A stretch of DNA of 64,000 bases, taken from contig OZ231126.1 of the NCBI GenBank assembly GCA_965153355.1, forward strand, positions 24,924,001 to 24,988,000, read 5' to 3'. A model generated the notes under the pieces. The model searched no databases. It saw nothing but the letters and a program-made list of their open reading frames with translations, and had not been told where the DNA came from. Below, piece by piece: positions 30,624 through 45,277 of the stretch (within the stretch, counting starts at the first letter, position 1; every line of letters starts with the position of its first letter). The stretch comes from Flaccisagitta enflata (taxonomy: Eukaryota > Chaetognatha > Sagittoidea > Aphragmophora). The translations under genes were made by a program, and so were the position numbers.

Positions 30624-33621
30624 AACAGGTCGCTCTAGCGTCATATGGAAAACGGTTCCCATTGCCCCATTGATGTTATTTATTATTGTGATGTTAAGGT
30701 AATGGGGCAGTGGCCTTGGAGTGGCCGATGACTTATGATTCCACATAGGGCTGATTTGAGTCCTGACAGGCTTGATTCAGGTCAATGAGGGCTGATTTGA
30801 GTCCTGAGAGGTTATATTCAGGTCTGCAAGGGCTTATTCCAGGAGGGCTGTACAAGCTGATTTCAAGCCTGAGAAGGCTGATTTGAGGTCTGCGAGGGTT
30901 GATATGAGTCCCAAGAGGCTGATTTTAGGCTTAGGAGGGCTCATTTGAGGCATGAATAAGCTGATTTCAGGCATAAGAAGGCTGATTTGAGGTCTGGAAG
31001 AGCTGATTTGATGCCTGTATCAGCTTATTTCAGGCCTGAGAAGGTCTACGAGGGCTGAATTGAGCCCTGAGAGGCTTGATTCAGGTCTGTAAGGGCTAAT
31101 TTTAGGCTAAGGAGGGCTAAGATTACTGAATGAGCTGATTTCAGGCCTGAGAAGGCTGATTTGCGGTCTGGAAGAGCTAATTTGAAGCCTGAGAGGGCTT
31201 ATTTTAGGCATTAGAAGGCCTATTTGGGGTCTGGCAGCGCTGATTTAGGACCTGAGAGGGATGATTTCAGGCCTGAGAAGGCTTATCTGAGGTCTGGAAA
31301 AACTGATTTCAGGCCTGAGCGGGCTGATTTCAGGCCTGAGAATGCTGATTTGAGGTCTGGAGGAGCAGTTTGAGAGCTGATTTGAGGTCTAGAATGGCTC
31401 GAGGGGGGGAACGGAATTAGACGGAGAAACAGAGAAACAAAATTGCCCTATGTGGAATAGCACGGGGGTATATGGCAAAAAATGGTCAGAGCCTTTATGT
31501 TCAGGAGATGTGCGCACCATTTCATAGTATAATGCACCAAAAAAAATTTGGAGGTCGTCCGATGTCGGGAAGATGGCGCCGCCACCCCCCCCTTTGAGTA
31601 AAGTGGTGGTGGTGGAACAAATCTTGTTGTTTAAGATCATTTTGCCTTCATAATTGGGCCACTTTGCCTTAGAAAAATGACAAAAAATCCATGAGATTAT
31701 AAAACTAGAGCTCAAGAGCTAACCATTGGTGCAATCTGCATGTTTCTATCATAACCGGCCAAACCAGCCTACCGCCCAACTAGCTTACCAGCCTAAAAGT
31801 GAAAAACATGCATAACTTTGACATTTTTCAACGGATTTAGTTGAAACTTGGTATGTGGTCTCTGAATGGAAGGATTCAACATATGAATTTGATTTATAAA
31901 GATTTTAGCATGCTAACCGGCCAAGCCAGTTTACCACCCAACCAGCCTACTAGCCTAAAAGTGAGAAACATGCATAACTTTGGCATTTTTCAATTGATTT
32001 ATTTGAAACTTTGTATGTAGTCTCTAAATGGAAGGACTCAACATAAGAATTCAATTTATAAAGATTTTAGCATGCTAACCGATCAAACCGGACTACCATC
32101 CAACTAGCCTACCAGCCTAAAAGTGGAAAACGTGCATAACTCTGTAATTTTTCAATTGATTTGGTTGATACTTAGTATAAAGTCTTGAAATGGAAGGACT
32201 CAACATATGTATTTGATTTGTTAAGATTTTAGCATGCTAACTGACCAAACCGGCCTATTACCCAACCAGCCTACCAGCCCTAAAGTGAAAAACCTGCATA
32301 ACTTTGACATTTTCCAACCAATTTGGATGAAACTTGGTATGTAGTCTCTAGATGCATGCAAACCGGCCTACCACCCAACCAACCTACCACCTTCAAAGTG
32401 ATAATTGTGCATATCTTGAACAATATTCAATCAATTTGGCATTGTCAAACGGCATTGTCAAATGGCGTTGTCAAACAGGGGTTGAGAGGTAAGCTGCTTT
32501 GGTTGCATACGTACATCAAGTCATTTCATTTTGAGTCTGCATACCAAGTTTTAGTTTTAAACAAATTGATTGCAAGTTGTTCAAGTTATGCTTACTTATC
32601 ACTTTGAAGGCGGTAGGTCGGTTGGGTGGTAGGCCAGTTAGCATGCCAGAATCTTTATAAATCAAATTTATACGTTTTCCTTCCATCTAGAGACTTCATA
32701 CCAAGTTTCAACCAAATCGGTTGAAAAAAGCCAAAGTTATGCAGGTTTTTTTTATTTCTAGGCTGGTAGGCTGGTTGGGTGGTAGGCCGGTTTGGTCAGT
32801 TAGCATGCTAAAATCTTGACAAATCAAATACATATGATGAGTCCTTCTATTTTGAGGCTTTATACTAAGTTTTAACCAAATCAATTGAAAAATTACAAAG
32901 TTATGCACGTTTTTCACTTTTAGGCTGGTAGGCTGGTAGGCTGGTAGTCTGGTTTGGCCGGTTAGCATGTTAAAATCTATATAAATTGAATTCATATTCG
33001 AGTCCTTTCATTCAGAGACTACATACCAAGTTTCAACCAAATCAAATGAAAAATGCCAAAGTTATGCATGTTTTTCACTTTTAAGCTGGTAGGCTGGTTG
33101 GGTGGTAGGCCGGTTTGGCCGGTTAGCATGCTAAAATCTTTATAAATCAAATTCATATGTGGAGTCCTTCCAGTCAGAGACCACATACTAAATTTCAACG
33201 AAAACGGTTGAAAAATGCCTAAGTTATGCACGTTTTTCACTTTTAGGCTGGTAGGCTTGTTGGGTGGTAGGCTGGTTTGGCTAGTTATGATAGTAACATG
33301 CAAATTACACCACTGGTTAGCTCTTGAGCGCTAATTTTATAAACTCATGGAGTTATTGTCATTTTTTAAGGCAAAGTGGCCCAATTTTGAAGTCAAAATG
33401 ACCTTAAACAACAAGATTTGTTCCATCACCACTATTTTATTCAGGGGGGGGGTGATGGCGCCATCTTCCCGACAACGGACGACCTCCAAATTTTTTTTGG
33501 TGCAATATACCAGGAAATGGTGCGCACATCTCCTGAACATAAAGGCTCTGACCATTCTTTGCCATGACCCCCCGTGCTAATGTGGAATCATAGGTCATTG
33601 GCCCCTCCGGGACCGCTGCCC
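30624..33621 (-). mobile_element. 3-kb palindromic family G element
   Basis: The E-end is AACAGGTCGCTCTAGCGTCA (mini-hairpin CGC-TCTA-GCG), GGTTCCCATTGCCCCATT, then GGGGCAGTGGCC and GATGACTTATGATTCCACAT. The S-end mirrors the latter: ATGTGGAATCATAGGTCATT, GACCGCTGCCC before AAAAAA. 31440-31745 mirrors 33295-33595 (CCATGAGATTATAAAACTAG, GTGCGCACCATTTC, GATGGCGCC). The outer left part (30750-31400) is an array of GCTGATTTGAGGTCTGAGAG units with no right counterpart. The centre is a mirrored array (next entry). Confidence 0.8.
31745..33290. repeat. mirrored 160-bp arrays at the centre of G
   Basis: Forward copies of a unit of about 161 bp begin near 31755, 31915, 32077 and 32240, marked by AACCGGCCAAACCAGCCTAC and AGTGAAAAACATGCATAACT. 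A partial fifth is near 32360. From about 32590 to 33290 the same unit appears in reverse complement about four times. The switch lies near 32450-32590. The short frames with TGLPPNQPTSLKVKNVHN are repeat read-through. Confidence 0.8.
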
Positions 33622-33702
33622 AAAAAAGGATTGAGCCAAATGAACTAAAATACTCAGAATCACTCCTACTGATAATCACCTTTACTTTCTTGCATATTTT
33701 TT

Positions 33703-34259
33703 GGGCAGCGGCCCCAAAGGGGACGAAGCCCTGTAGAACACAGGGGGACTTTCGTTCGTCCGTCTGTTTGTCCGTCCAACTGTTTGTTCGTCCATCCCCC
33801 CTAGGCCCTCTCGAGCCTAAAATCTGCCCTCTCAGGCCTTGAATCTGCCCTCTCAGGCTTGAAATCTGCCCTCTCAGGCAGGAAATCTGCCCTCTCTTGC
33901 CTGAAATCTGCCCTCTCAGGCCTGAAATCTGCCCTCTCAGGCCTGAAATCTGTCCTCTCAGGCCTTAGATCTGCCCTAACTGATTCAAGGCCTTAGAGTG
34001 CATATTTCAGGCCTGAGAGGGCAGATATCAGGCCTGAGAGGGCAGATATCAGGCCTGAGAGGGCAGTTTTAAGGCCTGAGAAGGCCTAAAAGGGGATGGA
34101 CGGACGGATGGACAGATGGATGAACGAAAGTCCCCCTGTGTTCTGCAGGACTTTGTCCCCTTTGGGGCCGCTGCCCTGCTTCCTCTCACTCCAACTCACA
34201 ATCATGCAAAGCAGGGCAACAGGTATCGCTGACCACATATTGCCCTTGGGCGACCTGTT
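33703..34259 (+). mobile_element. family A element (A4)
   Basis: The S-end GGGCAGCGGCCCCAAAGGGG after a T run leads to GACGAAGCCCTGTAGAACAC, AGGGGGACTTTCGTTCGTCC. The interior has CCCTCTCAGGCCTGAAATCT units, mirrored after about 33980. The E-end has GAAAGTCCCCCTGTGTTCTG, GGGGCCGCTGCCCTGCTT, AAGCAGGGCAACAGGTATCG, CTGACCACATATTGCCCTTG and GGCGACCTGTT. All parts present. Confidence 0.85.
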
Positions 34260-34262
34260 TTT

Positions 34263-34777
34263 GGGCAGCGGCCCCAAAGGGCCGATGTCCTGTATAACAC
34301 AGGGGGGAATTTCGAGACGTCCGTCCGTCCTTCCGTCCTTCCGTCCTTCCGTCCTTCCATCCTTCCCCCCCCCCCCGTTGACCATCAAGGCCTCAAATTA
34401 GCCCTCCCAGGACTCAATTTAGCCCTCCAGGCCTAAAATCGACCCTCTTGGCTTCATATCAACCCCCCTCCCATGCCCTAAATCTGCCTCCCAGACCTCA
34501 AATCTGCCCTCTAGACCTCAAATCTGCTCTCCAGACCTTCAATCAGCCCTCCAAGCTTAAAACCAGCCTGCCAAATCTGCTCTCCAAGCCTTAATCATGC
34601 CCTCCAACCCTCAGATATGCCTTCAGTGGCATAAATCAGCCAACTAGAGCCCCCTCAGGACGGACGGACGTCTCGAAATTCCCCCCTGTGTTCTACAGGA
34701 CATCGGCCCTTTGGGGCCGCTGCCCTGCTCTCACTTCACTTTTTCACTGGATCACTCAGCAGGGCACCAGGTACCGC
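34263..34777 (+). mobile_element. family C element (C2), E tail truncated
   Basis: Begins directly after the terminal TT of A4. S-end GGGCAGCGGCCCCAAAGGGC, CGATGTCCTGTATAACAC, GGGGGGAATTTCGAGACGTC, then GTCC/TTCC. The interior has CCTCAAATCTGCCCTCCAG units. The right repeat ends GGGCCGCTGCCCTGCTCTCA, then GCAGGGCACCAGGTACCGC, after which the usual GACCATGTGCGATCC tail is missing. Confidence 0.8.
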
Positions 34778-35428
34778 AAAATATTTTTTACTTATAGCTA
34801 AATGATCTGAATTATGTAGAACACTCAAAAACACCCTCACAGATGAGCAGCTATGCCGATATTATTTCCATTCAGTTGTTAATTCATTCATTCATTCATT
34901 AATCCTTTCATCTATTCATTCATTCATTCATTCACTCATTTTTTTTTATGCATTCATAACATTCATTCATTGAAATTGTTCATTTATCAAAAAACTTGTA
35001 TTCATTCATTCTTAGTCGGCAAGGCGCACATATTGGCCAAACTAGATAAATATTTTACTTTTTTTTTTTCAGTCAGCATCCATTTTTTTTTTCATTGATT
35101 ATTATTTTATTTGTTTTGCAATGTCTGCAGTTTCGTTACTCAAGAAAATGATTTATTTGTTTTTCATCTTCTTTTTTTTTCATTTGCTTTTTCTTTTCCC
35201 TCTTCTTCTTTTTCTTCCCCGCCTCCTTCTTTCATGCCTTCTAGGCGATGAAAAAATCTAAAAATACCCATATTTTCATGCCTTCCAGTGAAATTTGCCT
35301 TATAGGCGGGTGCGCAATAGACGGGGTTTCTTAACAAAGAAGTTAAGGCAAAAAAGTAGGGACTTTTGAAATCATGCCATCTAGCGAGGGATGCCTTATT
35401 AGCGGGTGCGCTCTAGTGAAGCTCGACT
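34778..35428. repeat. ATTC tract and pogo-like terminus
   Basis: ATTC repeats at 34870-34990, then TCGGCAAGGCGCACATATTG. At 35300-35430 GGCGGGTGCGCAATAGACGG, TTAGCGGGTGCGCTCTAGTG and AAGCTCGACTG end at TA (35429-35430). The last part read inward (CAGTCGAGCTTCACTAGAGC) resembles pogo/Tigger-type ends and matches the start at 53852. The left end is not defined. Confidence 0.5.
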
Positions 35429-35959
35429 GTATTCGGTGAGGGCTTACAAGGCCCTCTTCCATATTTCTCAGTTTGGGTATAGTAGGGGATGTTGTTCTAC
35501 TTTTTATATACGCTTTATTCACACATAATCCGGAAACAAAATATTTTGGACACAGATTGGAGGTGGCAGTCTAGGAAGCCTCGGCTCAGATATGCCACGG
35601 TTTGTATCAGTTTATCGATAACAAAACATGCGGGCGATACCAGACAAAATAATGTTCGAATCACCAGCATCACTACTGACCAAAAAAGCCGAGCAAAAGT
35701 TCCTCATCTTCTGTTCTATTTAAATGATCAAGTGGAACAATGTCCCTCACTTCACCCAAACTGTAATTCATAGAAGTGGGCCTCACTGACTAGTTCATGC
35801 GCGCACAAAAAAATATCAGTATCAAATGATAGATAAAAACGCTTTAACCATGTTATATGATTGCCTACATTTTTTTTACGATTAAATTTTAGTCTCAATC
35901 AATTGAAACGCGGCAAAAATCATTAACTGTCATTCTTTTTTCCTTTGTCTTTTAAACAA
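35429..35959. repeat. duplicated segment, copy 2, upstream of exon 1
   Basis: 35605-35700 matches 24226-24320 (AACATGCGGGCGATACCAGA, CAGCATCACTACTGACC). 35810-35880 matches 24720-24780 (AGTATCAAATGATAG, AACGCTTTAACCATG). The element pair at 24328-24717 of copy 1 is absent here. GTTGTTCTAC at about 35490 and its inverse near 3905 belong to another dispersed repeat. Confidence 0.6.
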
Positions 35960-36099
35960 AGTTACTTGAAATAAGATTCCGTTACTCCTCAAAATTTCGC
36001 CCTCTGAAAAATCTAACGTCCAAATCCGGGACTAAAGTCTTCGAGGCTTCAAAGAGAGAGATTGAAGCACGTTTTGATTCTTTCCTTAACGACACAAAG
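35960..36099 (+). other. putative 5' exon of beta-thymosin copy 2
   Basis: Counterpart of 25260-25404: CAAATCCGGGACTAAAGTCT, TCGAGGCTTCAAAGAG and ACACAAAG|GTAAGA (donor 36100-36101). Small in-frame-length differences between copies and lack of an ATG fit a non-coding exon. A frame SKFRPLKNLTSKSGTKVF also exists but is not conserved in the other copy beyond a few residues. Confidence 0.5.
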
Positions 36100-36659
36100 G
36101 TAAGAAGAATACAGGGAATACCCCGCCTACCGGGACGAAAGAAAACGACGTATCTGTGCAACTAAAAATGATAGACCAATTCTGAAAACAGTTCTAAAGA
36201 GATTTTTTGCACACATTTTGTTATCTTTAAACTTTGTTCAGGTGAGACCAATACTTTGGCCACATCATTACATTCTGTGAAAATCAAAAAAAAAATGGAA
36301 TTGCAAAATATTGGGATTGGGATATTTGCATACCAGATCTTCATACTCTTGCCAAATCTAGACGAATTGAGCAATCATGTTGGAATTGGTCTTGAATGAT
36401 AGATAATTTGATCTAGTTTCATATTTTACCATTCAAATAGCCTACTGTTGAAATTCAGCTGAGATAAAAAAAGTTAAATTTTTTTTTCATCCATTGATTA
36501 TAAAAGTTCACTGATAGAGCCCTCGATATCAGTTTCTAAAGCTTTTTCATGAAGCAACGTGGGTCACCCCTCAATTTAGGAGAAATCCAAGTACAGGGTG
36601 TTTCATGCCAAATTAGATATAAGAAATTGATGCCACTAAGAACGTAAAAATAGTTCTGA
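36100..36659. other. intron sequence of copy 2, 5' part
   Basis: CTGTGCAACTAAAAATG at 36154-36170 looks like a decayed D S-end. The remainder is unassigned AT-rich intron. Confidence 0.4.
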
Positions 36660-37102
36660 AAAAGTCGCAAAAGCGTTAGATGGTCAGCGGTACCCGTGCC
36701 CTGCTTAAGTGGGTTGTGGTTGAAGTTGAGGGGGGAGCAGGGCAGCGGCCCTGAAGGGGTCAATGACCTATGCTTTCACACATATGGGGAATTTTCTCCT
36801 CCTCCTCCCCCTCCCCCCCTCCCCCCAGCCTATAGGCCCATATCTCAGCCTGGAGGCCCATATCCCAGCCTTGAGGCCCAAATCCCAGTCTTGAGGCCCA
36901 AATCCCTAGAGACTGGAATCTGGGCCTTGGGGTTGGGATTTGGGCCTCAAGATTGGGATTTGGGCCTCGAGGCTGGGATATGGGCCTCCAGGCTGAGATA
37001 TGGGCCTGGAGGCTGGGGGGAGGGGGAGGAGAAGAAGGAGGAGGAGAAAATTCCCCATATGTGTGTAAGCATAGGTCATCGACCCCTTCGGGGCCGCTGC
37101 CC
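36660..37102 (-). mobile_element. family B element (B3)
   Basis: E-end AAAAGTCGCAAAAGCGTTAG, ATGGTCAGCGGTACCCGTGC, CCTGCTT..., GCAGGGCAGCGGCCC. Terminal repeat GACCTATGCTTTCACACATA and TTCTCCTCC mirrored at 37035-37080. The interior units GAGGCCCAAATCCCAGCCTT are mirrored around 36920. S-end GGGGCCGCTGCCC before AAAA. It sits in intron 1 of beta-thymosin copy 2 and has no counterpart in copy 1. Confidence 0.85.
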
Positions 37103-37542
37103 AAAAGGATTCAAAGAGCTCTTGAGCTCCGATTTTTTTGTGTTAAAACTTAATTGGTCTGAGTAAGATAGTTTGGCCATAACATCAGGATGAAGTAGAA
37201 TGAATATCCACAGTTAAAGTTCATTTAACCTTCTCTTAATCTTGGAAAATTTTCTTTAAATTGGTCTCATTTCTAAACGGCTTGAGCCACAGATGCCAGA
37301 TTGGTCTCAAATTAAAAAAGATTTGATAAGCTTTAATTTGAGACAAATCAAGCCGTTTAGAAATGAGAGCAATTCAAGGTACAACTTTCTTTTTAAGACC
37401 CTTTAGTGCGACCTATCAAATGGAAGAGTATTTTGTTAGGAATAACAATTACCTAATTTAACAGTCAAAAAATGAGTCAAACTAACCCGTAAAATTCTTT
37501 ATGCAAAATCAAGCTGAAAATCTTTAATTTCTAACCTTTTCT
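37103..37542. repeat. half of a foldback repeat
   Basis: GTGCGACCTATCAAATG at 37408, then ACAGTCAAAAAATGAGTC and TTTATGCAAAATCAAGCTG, is related to one arm of the foldback at 57635-58255 (matching 58003-58110). The arm continues after the insertion at 37543-37705, with ATGCGATTCTTGTCTCAAAC at about 37769. Confidence 0.6.
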
Positions 37543-37705
37543 AACAAAGCCGGATACACGGCAATCCAGTCGCGGACGGTTGGGCAGGAGCAGTAACGCG
37601 TAAATCGCTCTGAATGGAAAAAATGTGACCGGTAGACCGACCGACGGACCGATCGACGGACATACCGACCGACACGACAAAGTGTAGAGTCACGTGTCTG
37701 CGACT
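37543..37705 (-). mobile_element. D/E-like short element in intron of copy 2
   Basis: 163 bp. AACAAAGCCGGATACACGGC (stem GCCG/CGGC), AGTCGCGGACGGTTGGGCAG, a GACC/GGAC tract, GACAAAGTGTAGAGTCACGT, GTCTGCGACT before AAAAA. It interrupts the half foldback repeat. Confidence 0.8.
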
Positions 37706-38144
37706 AAAAACTGGTTGATATAAACATGAGAGATGACCTACTCAAAACTGCAAATGAACCCAGAGTAATGCGATTCTTGTCTCAAACTGACCCAGAGACA
37801 GCAGTGCAGTGCGCTGACCTTGCCAAACCGTACGCTTTTGATTCTGGGGTGTTGCCATGATGGGGTCAGTCCGTTTGTTGGGCAATCCTTCAGTCCGTTT
37901 GTTGGGCAATCTGTCAGTCATAAAATGTTTGGATTGCTAGCAGTTATATGCCCCTGCCAAACCATCTGTGATTTAGGGGAGCTCTATCCTGGATATGTGT
38001 GATATCTGAGGAAATCAAATGGGAGAGAAGTCAAAAGCCACACCCCTCCTCGCCCCCTCTTTCCTTCTCTCTTTCTTGCCCTTCCCCCCCCCCTCCTCGC
38101 CTCTTCTTTCCTTCCGCCTTGCCCTTACCCTCCCCCTATCGCAG
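37706..38144. other. 3' part of the copy 2 intron
   Basis: Ends in a pyrimidine-rich tract (38050-38140) and acceptor CTATCGCAG. GTCAGTCCGTTTGTTGGGCA is repeated at 37865 and 37890. No other feature. Confidence 0.5.
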
Positions 38145-38372
38145 ATGGCAGACACCAGTTTGAACGAGGGCGTGAAGGAGGAGATCAAGAAACACGACCG
38201 CTCTTTGTTGAAGCCAACTGCTTCAATGAAGGCCCTCTCAAGTAACGACGAGTTGCTGGCCACGGTGGCTCAGGGCACGGCTAAGGATCGGCTCAAACCA
38301 GCAGAAACCCAAGAGAAGACGTGGAAACCAACGGCCGAAGATATCGAAGAAGACAAAAAAGAATCCTCATAG
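38145..38372 (+). CDS. two-repeat beta-thymosin, copy 2 (75 aa exon)
   Basis: Paralogue of 27708-27938 with the same role expected (G-actin binding). ATG follows the acceptor CCCTATCGCAG directly; stop TAG at 38370-38372. Residues 1-11 are identical to copy 1, and residues 37-67 (LLATVAQGTAKDRL onward) are identical to copy 1 residues 39-69. The linker after LKPT (22-25) differs: ASMKALSSNDE against EVADKSAVSSHDM, two residues shorter. The second actin-binding motif LKPAETQEK is at 50-58. The first repeat has lost the acidic position after LKPT (Ala instead of Glu), so its actin affinity may differ. Divergence concentrated in the linker, with near identity in repeat 2, suggests both copies are under constraint. 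Confidence 0.9.
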   Translation: MADTSLNEGVKEEIKKHDRSLLKPTASMKALSSNDELLATVAQGTAKDRLKPAETQEKTWKPTAEDIEEDKKESS

Positions 38373-38760
38373 ATTGAAAGATGATAATGATGATGATAAT
38401 TTAATGGTTTTCCACTTTTAAGTCGCGCGCATGCGACTCCATAACCAGCTATATCTTTTCGTCCATCAATTGGTTTGTCGGTTGGTCCAGCGGTTGGTTT
38501 ATCCATAACTTTTTTTCGTTTAAAGTTTTTTTTTATTTGCTGCTCCTGTTTTTTTTTCTTTTCTTCGCTACTCCTACCCAAACGTGTTACATCGAGTCCT
38601 TTGGGCAGCGGCCCCAAACACCAACACCAACATTATCTGCTGCGCATACATGAACATTTTGTCTGGTCTTCTTTGTCTTCCCTCTTTTTCCTTTTCTGCA
38701 GTGTGAGTGCCATCATGGGAATATGCCAATGACCCAATGTAGACCGTAGACGGCAAACCT
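38373..38760 (+). other. 3' UTR region of copy 2 with an insertion
   Basis: Starts like copy 1 (TGATAATGATG, GGTTTTCCA). From about 38416 to 38615 there is extra sequence: AAGTCGCGCGCATGCGACTC, an E-like S-end, then TTGGTTTGTCGGTTGGTCC, and at its far end TTTGGGCAGCGGCCCC, an A-type S-end. The copy 1 order then resumes with AAACACC, CTGCTGCGCATACATGAACA and GTGTGAGTGCCATCATGGGA. Confidence 0.6.
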
Positions 38761-41200
<2,440 letters not shown>

Positions 41201-41298
41201 TCCTTTTCATGGCACTGATCTTTCACATGCGTCTGGGATATTTGGCCCGTCTTCTCACGGACATCGGCGGCGCAAAATGGCGTGGAAGAGGAGGCAAG

Positions 41299-41520
<222 letters not shown>

Positions 41521-41800
41521 ACAGATTGATAATCAGTGACAATGGAAAGGTAAGAAACAGAGGGGAACAGAAAATACGTAGAAGACGTAGACGTAAGCGT
41601 AGAAATATTAAGTAAGAAATGGTGAGACTTGGATAGGAGAGAGGAACACATTAAACGTTAAAATCGTACGAATGTACGACTGTATAATTTTGTTATATGG
41701 ATAGAGGAGTAAGCAACTTGACTCTCAGAGCCGAGAAGATTTTCTATCAAAATACTTGCAACGCTTGCCAGTCTTATCGATTGTCAGATGGATCGGTGGT
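41521..41800. other. unassigned sequence
   Basis: Nothing recognised apart from AGACGTAGACGTAAGCGTAG (41581-41600), a short imperfect repeat. Confidence 0.4.
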
Positions 41801-42715
<915 letters not shown>

Positions 42716-42796
42716 AAGATTATGTCGATGACGACGATGATGACGATGACGATGACGATGACGACGACAATGACGACGACGATGATGATGTTGACG
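42716..42796. repeat. GAC/GAT triplet tract
   Basis: ATGACGACGATGATGACGAT type triplets, about 80 bp. Confidence 0.85.
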
Positions 42797-42943
42797 ACAA
42801 ACGGGAAAAGCAGGAGAATTAAAAAAAGATGCTTACTTATAAATTCACCCTGGTAACCGAGATTTTCAATTTTTGTTTTGGTATTGTATGCGCCTTTCCC
42901 ACATGTTCTCTCTGTCTCTCTGTCTCACTGCTCTCCCTCTGTC

Positions 42944-43600
<657 letters not shown>

Positions 43601-43979
43601 GACGGTAGTAGTGGTGATAAAGCTGCTGCTGGTGGAAGTGGTGGTGCAAATGGTGGTGGTGGTAAAGCTGCTGCTGGTGGTAGTGGTGGTACAAATGGTG
43701 GTGGTGGTTGTGGTGGTGGAGGGGGAGCTGGTGGTGGTGGTGGTGGTGGTGGTGGTGGTGGTGGTGGTGGTGGTGGTGGTGGTGGTGGTGGTGGTGGTGG
43801 TGGTGGTGGTGGTGGTGGTGGACTGGTGGTGATGGCGGTGGTGGTAGTGGTGGTGGTGGTGGTGGTGGTGGTGGTGGTGGTGGTGGTGGTGGTGGTGGTG
43901 GTGGTGGTGGTGGTGGTGGTGGTGGTGGTGGTGGTGGTGGTGGTGGTGGTGGTGGTGGTGGTGGTGGTGGTGGTGGTGA
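43601..43979. repeat. GGT trinucleotide array
   Basis: Degenerate GGT/GCTGCTGGTG units from about 43610, then nearly pure GGT from 43728 to 43978 with a break at 43820-43850. The plus strand is G-rich with no C, so it could adopt G-rich structures. His, Pro, Thr and Gly frames over it are read-through. Confidence 0.95.
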
Positions 43980-44335
43980 AATGTAGTGATGGCAAACAAG
44001 GAGTGGGTTAAAGGATGAGGGAAGATAATCTACAAGGCAATGTAGTAAGAGTTGATCGCGACGGATTTTGAAAATTCGCCACCCGCGAACAATGACGAGA
44101 ATATTCAACCTAGGAAACTGGAGCGAAGAAAAAAACAAAAAAAAAACGAAAGATTTATCGAATTTGCGTAGAATTTGAGTAGGTTTACACGAAATTACGG
44201 ACCAAGATAACACTTGAGTATTGACAAATTTTCACTGTGCTTTATAAACTGTAAAACTAAAAGCATGTTCATTTGACGGAAGCGGTCTGTACGCTGTTCG
44301 GGAGAATACACTAACATTTTTTTCTTATGCTTTTT
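43980..44335. other. unassigned sequence
   Basis: Nothing recognised. Confidence 0.4.
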
Positions 44336-44627
44336 AGTTGCGGACACGCAACTTTGTAATAGCCTTTGTCCATCCGTCCGTCACCGTGTTGCTCCTTCCG
44401 TTAATCCGTCCGTCGGCCCGTCAGTCGGTCCGTCCATTGGTCCGTCCAACGGTCCGTCCATCCGTCCGTCCGTAAGCACGAGTCGAGAAGTGGGAAAACC
44501 AATGTTTCTGAAGCTTTTTGAGTGTGTCTGTGTTGGAAAGGGGAATGGGTGGGGCGTTAGCTGTGGATTAGGGTTGCCTGCCCCTGCCCATCTGTCCGCA
44601 ACGATATTGTGACCCGTGTCACTTGTT
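44336..44627 (+). mobile_element. D-family element with a variant tail hairpin
   Basis: After TTTTT (44331-44335): AGTTGCGGACACGCAACT, TTGTAATAGCCTTTGTCC, a long GTCC tract to 44473, GAGTCGAGAAGTGGGAAAAC, CCTGCCCCTGCCC, GTCCGCAAC, then GTGACCCGTGTCACTTGTT. The tail hairpin is GTGAC/GTCAC instead of the usual GGCC type, with the same position and TTGTT end. Confidence 0.8.
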
Positions 44628-44800
44628 CTTTTGTTACTCTTTTTTTTCTCTTTTGTTTCATTTTTCTTTTCCTTTTTTCTTCTTATTTTTTCTTTTTAAT
44701 TCTATTTTCTTTTCTTTCTCCTTCTCCTTCTTTTTCTTTTTTTTTCTTTTTCTTTTTCTTAATTTTTTCTTTTTCTTTCTTCTTCTACTTTTTTTTTCTC

Positions 44801-44831
<31 letters not shown>

Positions 44832-45000
44832 CCCCATCTCCTCTCTCATCCATTTCTCACTCTCCACGCCCTTCGTCCTTCGCTTTTATCGCCTTCTCCT
44901 CCTCTTTTCTTGCCCTCCTCCTGCCTCTTTTCCTCACTTGACTCCTCCTTCTATCTCCTCCTCATCCTCCTCCTGCCTCCTTTCCTTCACTTGACTCCTC
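44628..45000. repeat. polypyrimidine tract
   Basis: TTC/TTTTTC-rich plus strand for about 370 bp, with CTCCTCC units near the end. Not coding. Confidence 0.9.
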
Positions 45001-45220
45001 CTCCCGGTTGGTCGATCCGTCGGTTTGTCGGTTTGTCGGTAAAAACTTCTCTCCCTCTCTCAGTTCCTTCGGTCCGTCGGTCGGTCTGAGTGGCCCACGA
45101 TTGTGGGTCGAAGTCGTAAATGGCTGATTTATGTATGAAGATATGAGACACCATGGAGGGTTTAACTGAATAAGGATAGGAGATCCTCTCTCGCTCTCTC
45201 TCTTTCGACAACTGCATAGA

Positions 45221-45223
<3 letters not shown>
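45001..45223. other. element tract fragment and unassigned sequence
   Basis: GGTTGGTCGATCCGTCGGTT and CGGTCCGTCGGTCGGTC (45006-45090) look like an element tetranucleotide tract without ends. Confidence 0.45.

Positions 45224-45275
<52 letters not shown>
45224..45275. repeat. GA microsatellite
   Basis: About 50 bp of pure GA. Confidence 0.95.

Positions 45276-45277
<2 letters not shown>

Noticed and set aside
32323-33303. Proteins with repeated TGLPPNQPTSLKVKN
   Set aside because: They follow the 161-bp mirrored array in element G and carry no conserved start or domain.
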